Origin: a virus
Virus record (IMG/VR): IMGVR_UViG_3300010045_000001
Coordinates: 1 to 43,515 of that record
Length of the DNA: 43,515 bases
Strand: one strand, 5' to 3'
Of this stretch, positions 39,109 through 43,515 are shown piece after piece (the first letter of the stretch is position 1; each line of letters starts with the position of its first letter). The notes below the pieces were generated by a model. It did no database searches, was not told the DNA's origin, and worked only from the letters and a program-made list of their open reading frames with translations. The translations under genes were made by a program, and so were the position numbers.

Positions 39109-39395
39109 TGCACGGCGCGATTCCGGCGACGCCGGTCGCGCTCACCGGCGCCGACCAGGCGGTAGCCACCGGCCGCACCATCTACCGCGGGATCACCGTG
39201 CGGGAGACCGCCGGGGCCGTGGCCACGGTGCGCGTGTTCGACAACGCGAGTACGGCGACCGGCACCCTGCTCGACTCGATCGCCCTCGCCGCGAACGCGT
39301 CGCTCTCGCTGCTCTACGTCGGCGGGCTGTCCGCCCACAACGGCGTGTACGTCGACGTCACCGGCGCCGTCGAGGGTTCCGTCCGGATCGCCTGA
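39108..39395 (+). CDS. Hypothetical 95-aa beta-rich head protein
   Basis: ATG 39108 overlaps the previous stop by one base (TGATG). Sequence GRTIYRGITVRETAGAVATV is followed by VFDNASTATGTLLDSIALAA and LSLLYVGGLSAHNGVYVDVT, a small beta-sandwich-like pattern common in phage head or fibre accessory proteins. It may be a second decoration component coupled to the 38701 product. Confidence 0.6.
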   Translation: MHGAIPATPVALTGADQAVATGRTIYRGITVRETAGAVATVRVFDNASTATGTLLDSIALAANASLSLLYVGGLSAHNGVYVDVTGAVEGSVRIA

Positions 39396-39406
39396 CCCCC
39401 CGATCA

Positions 39407-39442
39407 CCGGCGCGCGGCCGAGTTGCCCCGGCCGCGCGCCGG
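39407..39442 (+). terminator. 14-bp hairpin between decoration and connector genes
   Basis: CCGGCGCGCGGCCG (39407-39420) pairs perfectly with 39429-39442, loop AGTTGCCC. No T-run. Like the hairpin at 38614, it probably steps down transcription or protects the upstream mRNA. Confidence 0.6.
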
Positions 39443-39465
39443 CCTACCCACCCGAGGGGGTTCAC

Positions 39466-40458
39466 GTGGCGACGACGCGCGTCGCCCGCACACAGCGGGC
39501 CGCACTGGAACACGTCTTCTACGACACGGACGGCGAGACACCGGTCGCCGCGACGGGCACGGTCACCGTGGCCGTGGTCGACGCCAACGGCACAGCCGTC
39601 ACGAGCGGCAACGCCACGGCGGCCGGGACCACCTACACGTTCACGCTGCCCGCGCAGTCCGCCCTCGGCGAGCTGCTCGTCACGTGGACCGGCACCGTCG
39701 ACGGCACGACCGTCGCCGAGGTCGACGTCGCCGAGGTCGTCGGCGCCCACCTGTTCGGCCTCGCCGAGGGCCGCGCGAGCGACCCCACGCTCGCCGACCG
39801 GACCAAGTACCCGACCTCGGCGTTGGTCGCGGCCCGCCTGGTCGTCGAGGTCGAGTGCGAGGAAATCTGCGACCGGGCGTTCGTGCCCCGGTATCGCCGC
39901 CTGGTCCTCGACGGCACCGGCACGGACGAGCTGATCCTCGCGGACAGCGAGATCCGCGACGTCCTCGCCGTGCGGGTCGCACCGCGCGCCGACGGCACGT
40001 TCGTCGCGCTGTCGGCCGACGAGCTTGCGGCCCTGGTCGTCGCTCCCGACCGGACGCTGCGCCGGGTCGACGGCCGTTCGTGGACCGAGGGCCGGGGCAA
40101 CGTGATCGTCGAGTACGAGCACGGGTGGAAGGCCCCGCCGGCGGACCTCGGGCGCGCGATGCTGCGCCGGTTCCGATCGGTGCTGAACCTGAACAAGGGC
40201 GGCGTGCCGGACCGGGCGCAGAGCTACAGCACCACCGACGGCACCACGTACCGGCTCACCCTGCCCGAGGCGTACCGCACCGGAATCCCTTTCGTAGACG
40301 GGATCTACGCCCGGTACTCGCTGCGCGCCACCGGCGGCGGCAAGGACCAGGGCGGCGGGGGAGCGGGCACCGGCGGCGGGACCGCACCGGCCCCGGCCTC
40401 GCGCACGCTCGACTACAACCCGCGCCGCGACTCGCTGTTCCACGGGGGGGTGAGGTAG
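39466..40458 (+). CDS. Head-tail connector with N-terminal Ig-like domain
   Basis: 330 aa from GTG 39466. Residues 1-90 form a beta-sandwich, Ig-like domain (GTVTVAVVDANGTAVTSGNA, LGELLVTWTGTVDG). Residues about 100-290 fit a gp6-type head-tail adaptor (YPTSALVAARLVVEVECEEI, VIVEYEHGWKAPPADLGRAM). A Gly-rich tail ends YNPRRDSLFHGGVR. Position after the head genes and before the tail terminator supports a connector. The N-terminal Ig-like extension is an addition to the usual short adaptor. Confidence 0.75.
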   Translation: MATTRVARTQRAALEHVFYDTDGETPVAATGTVTVAVVDANGTAVTSGNATAAGTTYTFTLPAQSALGELLVTWTGTVDGTTVAEVDVAEVVGAHLFGLAEGRASDPTLADRTKYPTSALVAARLVVEVECEEICDRAFVPRYRRLVLDGTGTDELILADSEIRDVLAVRVAPRADGTFVALSADELAALVVAPDRTLRRVDGRSWTEGRGNVIVEYEHGWKAPPADLGRAMLRRFRSVLNLNKGGVPDRAQSYSTTDGTTYRLTLPEAYRTGIPFVDGIYARYSLRATGGGKDQGGGGAGTGGGTAPAPASRTLDYNPRRDSLFHGGVR

Positions 40459-40907
40459 TGGCGGGCACGAACGCCGTCAAGGCGAAGAAAGCCGTGATCG
40501 ACGTCCTCGACGCCGCCCTCACCCCGACCGGTGTGCAGGTGAGCTACCACTACCCGGGCGACGACGCAGAGCGCGAACTCGTGCACGCGGGCCGGGTCGA
40601 GGGCAACCACTCGTACCACGCCATGAAAGGCCGGCGGCCGCGCCACCCGCGCGAGGAAGACGCCACGTTCCGGCTGTTCGTGGTCGTGACCAAGCCCGGC
40701 GCGACCCCGTACGAGGTCGAGCTGCGCTGCACCGAGATCGGCGAGGCGATCGAGCACGCGCTCAGCGAGTCGTTCGCCGTCGACGGCGTCCCCGGGCTGC
40801 TGTCGATCCGGGTGACCGCGGTCGACCTCGACAGCGACACCGCCGACGAAGAGGGCTCGATCGCCGTCCTCACCTACGACGTTACCGCGAAGTCCGTCGT
40901 GGTCTAG
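40458..40907 (+). CDS. Tail terminator / head-tail joining protein
   Basis: 149 aa from GTG 40458, overlapping the previous stop (TAGTG). Sequence TNAVKAKKAVIDVLDAALTP is followed by beta strands (ATFRLFVVVTKPGATPYEVE) and a helix (CTEIGEAIEHALSESFAV), the pattern of lambda gpU-like tail terminators of actinophages. It would cap the finished tail tube and join it to the head. Assignment by size, pattern and gene order. Confidence 0.7.
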   Translation: MAGTNAVKAKKAVIDVLDAALTPTGVQVSYHYPGDDAERELVHAGRVEGNHSYHAMKGRRPRHPREEDATFRLFVVVTKPGATPYEVELRCTEIGEAIEHALSESFAVDGVPGLLSIRVTAVDLDSDTADEEGSIAVLTYDVTAKSVVV

Positions 40908-40961
40908 CGCTGCGCGCTTCCCCATTGCCCCCCTTGCTCTTTCCTGTTCAGGAGAACGCTC

Positions 40962-41279
40962 ATGCGTCGTATCAAGATGTGCGCCCGCGAGGGCTGCCCC
41001 AACGTCGCCGTCGGGGTGTCCCGCTGGAACCCCAAGGTCAAGCCCGAGAGCCGGTTCTGCCGCGAGGACTACCTCGCCACCGTCGAACCCGTCGTCGCCG
41101 AGGTCATCGGCCCGTGCCTGATCACGGACTCGTTCACGCAGGACGGGGTCGACCTCGGCGACGAGGTGCGCCTCGACCCGATGCAGGTCGACGTCGCGCA
41201 GCTCGTGTACGCGCAGCACATCCGGATCAAGCCCGCACCCAAGGCCAAGGCGTCGGCGGCCGCGGACAAGAACGGCTGA
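40962..41279 (+). CDS. Hypothetical 105-aa tail-module protein with Cys residues
   Basis: ATG 40962 after AGGAGAAC. The N-terminus has CAREGCPNVAVG and a Cys near residue 33 (RFCREDYL), possibly a small zinc site. The rest (VVAEVIGPCLITDSFTQDGV) is mixed, with a basic Ala/Lys tail. It lies between tail terminator and tail tube, where small proteins of unknown role are common. Confidence 0.6.
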   Translation: MRRIKMCAREGCPNVAVGVSRWNPKVKPESRFCREDYLATVEPVVAEVIGPCLITDSFTQDGVDLGDEVRLDPMQVDVAQLVYAQHIRIKPAPKAKASAAADKNG

Positions 41280-41282
41280 GCC

Positions 41283-42014
41283 GTGGCACACGTCGCGCTC
41301 GACGTCACGACGTGGCTGTCCGGCTACGACCTCACCGGCGACAGCAACGCGACCACCACCAACATCGAGGTCGAGCCCGGGATCGACACCCGGTTCCGGA
41401 TGCGCGGGCAGTCCCGTATCGGCGGGCTGCACACCGCCTCGACCAACGTCAACGGGTTCGCGTCCTACGGCGCGGCCGAGGTCGACGACACCCTGAACAA
41501 CGGCCTCGGCGCGCTGCACGTGCTGAGCCAGTCGCCCGACGGCGACGAGGGGTCGGTCGCGTGGTTCTGGGTGGCCCGGTCGTTCAGCTACCAGACCTTT
41601 GGGGCCGTCGGCGAGGTTTCGCCGTTCACGCTGGCCGCGCAGTCCGCCCGCGCCAACGGCGCTCGCGGCGTCGGCGCGGTGCGCGGCCGCGTGCTCAAGA
41701 CCAATGACGCCAACGTGTCCGCCACCGGCCCGGCCGGGACGGCGTACGAGCTGGGCGCCGTGGCGTCCGGCCGCTACCTCTACGCCGCGCTCCACGTGTT
41801 CGCGGCCGGGACCACCGTGACGGCCGTTCTCCAGTCGGCACCGGACAACACGTTCGCCGCGCCCACCACCCGCGCCACGTTCGGCCCCATCACCGCCACC
41901 GGCGCCGTGTGGGCGACGCGTGTCGCGGGCCCCATCACCGACACCTGGTATCGCCTCAACGTCACGGCGATCACCGGCTCGTTCTCGCTCGCGCTGGTCG
42001 CGGGCATCAAGTGA
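41283..42014 (+). CDS. Major tail protein (tail tube)
   Basis: 243 aa from GTG 41283, three bases after the previous stop. Opens AHVALDVTTWLSGYDLTGDS with SRIGGLHTASTNVNGFASYG, as in tail-tube proteins of actinophages, followed by a beta-rich C-terminal part resembling an added surface domain (RVLKTNDANVSATGPAGTAY). Polymerises into the tail tube. It shares the SRIGGL core and gene position with the next product, so two tube-type subunits are encoded. Confidence 0.75.
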   Translation: MAHVALDVTTWLSGYDLTGDSNATTTNIEVEPGIDTRFRMRGQSRIGGLHTASTNVNGFASYGAAEVDDTLNNGLGALHVLSQSPDGDEGSVAWFWVARSFSYQTFGAVGEVSPFTLAAQSARANGARGVGAVRGRVLKTNDANVSATGPAGTAYELGAVASGRYLYAALHVFAAGTTVTAVLQSAPDNTFAAPTTRATFGPITATGAVWATRVAGPITDTWYRLNVTAITGSFSLALVAGIK

Positions 42015-42024
42015 GGAGTGCCCC

Positions 42025-42435
42025 GTGACGCTGGCACTGATCGACGCCCGATTCGAGTTCAACGGGGTTGACCTGAGCGACCACGTCACCTCGGTGACGC
42101 TGCCTCGGGAGATCGAGGCGCTTGAGGACACCGCGATGGGCGACACCGGTCGCTCGCGCATCGGTGGTCTTGAGGACAGCACGGTTCAGGTCAACTTCAA
42201 CCAGGACTTCACGGCGGCGGCCGTCGACGCCACGATCTCCGCGGCCCTCGGCACGGTGGTCGTGATCAAGGTCCGGCCGACGTCGGCGGCGATCGGCGCG
42301 ACGAACCCGGAGTACGTCGGCAGCTACCTCGTGTCGCAGTACAGCCCGTTCGGCAACGGCGTCGGCGAGCTGGCGACCGTCAACTGCTCGTGGCCCCTGT
42401 CCGATCCGACCGGCGTCGCCCGCAACGTGGCTTAG
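42025..42435 (+). CDS. Second tail-tube-like protein
   Basis: 136 aa from GTG 42025 after GAGGAG. Sequence TLALIDARFEFNGVDLSDHV, then EALEDTAMGDTGRSRIGGLE and VQVNFNQDFTAAAVDATISA, is the compact lambda-gpV/SPP1-gp17.1 type tube fold. It may be the main tube subunit, with the larger 41283 product as a decorated variant, or the reverse. Both lie before the chaperone and tape measure. Confidence 0.75.
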   Translation: MTLALIDARFEFNGVDLSDHVTSVTLPREIEALEDTAMGDTGRSRIGGLEDSTVQVNFNQDFTAAAVDATISAALGTVVVIKVRPTSAAIGATNPEYVGSYLVSQYSPFGNGVGELATVNCSWPLSDPTGVARNVA

Positions 42436-42441
42436 CCCGCC

Positions 42442-43059
42442 GTGGCCCGGATCGAGGTCACCGGCACGGCCGACTTCCACCGGGCCGCGCTCGCCCTCAA
42501 GGCGGCGGGCGAGAACAAGCTCGCCCGGGAGATGCACAAGTCGCTGCGCAAGGGCGCGAGTCCGCTGGTCGAGGACGCGCAGCGCCGGGTTCGCGCGCTG
42601 CCGATGAAGGCGACGCCCGAACGCATCGGCAAGGACGGCAAGGCCAAGCGTCCCCCGGCAACGACCATACGAGGCGGTGCCTCGGCGCGGTCCGCCCGCG
42701 CGCATGTCGCGCTGGGCAAGAAGAAACGGCCGTCGGACCGGCTCAAGATGCGGGCTTACGAGGGGTCCGGGCTGCGCGACACGGTCGCCCGCGCCACCTC
42801 GGCGAAGACGTCCGTGACCGCGCGTTCCGCCGCGCTCCGCGTGCGGGCCGCCCAAGCCAAGATGCCGCACGACCAGCGGCGTCTACCTCGCTACATGAAC
42901 CGCGGCGAGTGGCGACACCCCGTGTTCTCCAACGAATACCGCTGGGTCAAGCAGACCACCGCGCCCGCCTGGTTCGACGACGCCGCGGCCGAGGTCGGCC
43001 CCGGCGTGCGTGACGACGCGATCAAGACCGTCGGCGAGTTCCTCGACAAGATCGTCTGA
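42442..43059 (+). CDS. HK97-gp10-like tail/connector protein
   Basis: 205 aa from GTG 42442. Sequence ADFHRAALALKAAGENKLAR, then EDAQRRVRALPMKATPER and the end segment WFDDAAAEVGPGVRDDAIKT, is typical of gp10-like (neck/tail completion) proteins, which are basic and helical. The order after the tube genes rather than before them is slightly unusual. No enzymatic motif. Confidence 0.65.
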   Translation: MARIEVTGTADFHRAALALKAAGENKLAREMHKSLRKGASPLVEDAQRRVRALPMKATPERIGKDGKAKRPPATTIRGGASARSARAHVALGKKKRPSDRLKMRAYEGSGLRDTVARATSAKTSVTARSAALRVRAAQAKMPHDQRRLPRYMNRGEWRHPVFSNEYRWVKQTTAPAWFDDAAAEVGPGVRDDAIKTVGEFLDKIV

Positions 43060-43072
43060 AGGGCAACCGGAC

Positions 43073-43450
43073 ATGAAATTCATCGTGCGCGGGATCGACT
43101 ACCCGTGGGACCACCAGCGGCTGACGCTGCGCGAGGCACGCGACGCAGAGAAGGCGACCGGCGTGCCGATCAACGACCTGTTGCGCGACTTCAACGGGCG
43201 CAAGCACGAGACCGGCGCGCGGGGAATGGACGGCTACGCCGCGTTCCTGTGGGTCGCGATGCGCAGGAGCGATCCCGCCGTGAAGTTCGAGGACGTGCTC
43301 GACCTCGACGTGTCCGAGGTCGACGAGAACTGGGACGACGAGATCACCCCGGCGGCCGACGAGGTGACCGACGAGACCCCTCCCGTCGCGCTGGCCGCAA
43401 CGACCCGCGGCTCGGCGCGAAGGCCGGCGGCTACCTCGACGAAGAAGTAG
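43073..43450 (+). CDS. Tail assembly chaperone (gpG-like)
   Basis: 125 aa from ATG 43073 (GGGCAACC upstream); stop TAG 43448-43450. Sequence KFIVRGIDYPWDHQRLTLRE, MDGYAAFLWVAMRRSDPAVK and FEDVLDLDVSEVDENWDDEI is a typical first tail chaperone. The -1 frame is open throughout the 3' half and continues across the circle junction into the extension that ends at 186. The only repetitive C stretch where slipping could occur is ACCCCTCCC (43376-43384); it is not a canonical heptamer. Confidence 0.8.
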   Translation: MKFIVRGIDYPWDHQRLTLREARDAEKATGVPINDLLRDFNGRKHETGARGMDGYAAFLWVAMRRSDPAVKFEDVLDLDVSEVDENWDDEITPAADEVTDETPPVALAATTRGSARRPAATSTKK

Positions 43451-43515
43451 CCGCCTACCGGGGCTGGTTCTGGACTGCGTTGCGCACGCCGCCCGCCGAC
43501 ATGGACGCGCTGACC
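43393..43515 (+). repeat. 123-bp terminal repeat identical to bases 1-123 (circle junction)
   Basis: Bases 43393-43515 equal 1-123 without mismatch, and reading frames continue sensibly across the join (tail chaperone into its -1 extension). This is most simply the overlap of a circular or circularly permuted assembly. True direct terminal repeats would not normally fall inside a tail gene. Confidence 0.92.

Overview
This window is one complete circular genome unit opened at an arbitrary point. Bases 1-123 recur exactly at 43393-43515, so the unique unit is 43,392 bp. The DNA is very GC-rich, uses many GTG and TTG starts, and carries gene families typical of actinomycetes, so the host is probably an actinobacterium of the Streptomyces/Pseudonocardiales kind (inference; the genus cannot be read from the sequence). 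The element is a temperate long-tailed phage (HK97-type head, siphovirus tail) that also carries a plasmid/AICE-like maintenance and transfer block. AICE means actinomycete integrative and conjugative element.

Late block, all rightward, 30715 through the circle junction to 7862: terminase small subunit, four tiny ORFs, terminase large subunit, membrane protein, portal, a protease/major capsid gene interrupted by an apparent frameshift, decoration-like proteins, head-tail connector, tail terminator, two related tail-tube proteins, tail assembly chaperone with a -1 frameshift extension, tape measure, minor tail protein, a coiled-coil membrane protein, amidase endolysin and holin. A 15-bp-stem terminator (7953-7993) closes it. 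A repeat-rich candidate packaging site (about 30500-30710) and an HNH endonuclease gene lie just upstream of the small terminase.

Integration/early block, rightward, 8036-13993: an excisionase-like HTH protein, seven translationally overlapping genes of unknown function and a tyrosine integrase. The integrase is followed by a terminator and by two hairpin repeats 62 bp apart around a 33-nt segment, which read either as attP arm sites or as a decayed type I-E CRISPR-like unit.

AICE/plasmid-like block, 14315-25578: leftward genes for an FtsK/TraB-type DNA translocase, a multi-membrane-span protein and two small proteins; a divergent GntR/UTRA repressor with an ACTAGT operator; a structured leader; a putative replication initiator; four phased 11-bp iterons directly after it; a long non-coding origin-like region; then a Phd-like regulator heading a six-gene operon. 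Int, Xis, Rep, FtsK/TraB, a spread-like membrane protein and a GntR repressor are the standard AICE parts, so this looks like a phage-AICE (phage-plasmid) hybrid.

Between that block and the packaging site (25856-30401) lie a zinc-finger-like protein under a hairpin-controlled start, small unknown genes, a displaced tail-fibre gene, the HNH nuclease and a very small leftward membrane-protein gene. Dispersed repeats cross the modules: 13 exact copies of an 11-mer, CGAGGACCAGG, and six GGTCCGGACC palindromes in a 45-bp coding repeat shared by two neighbouring leftward genes.
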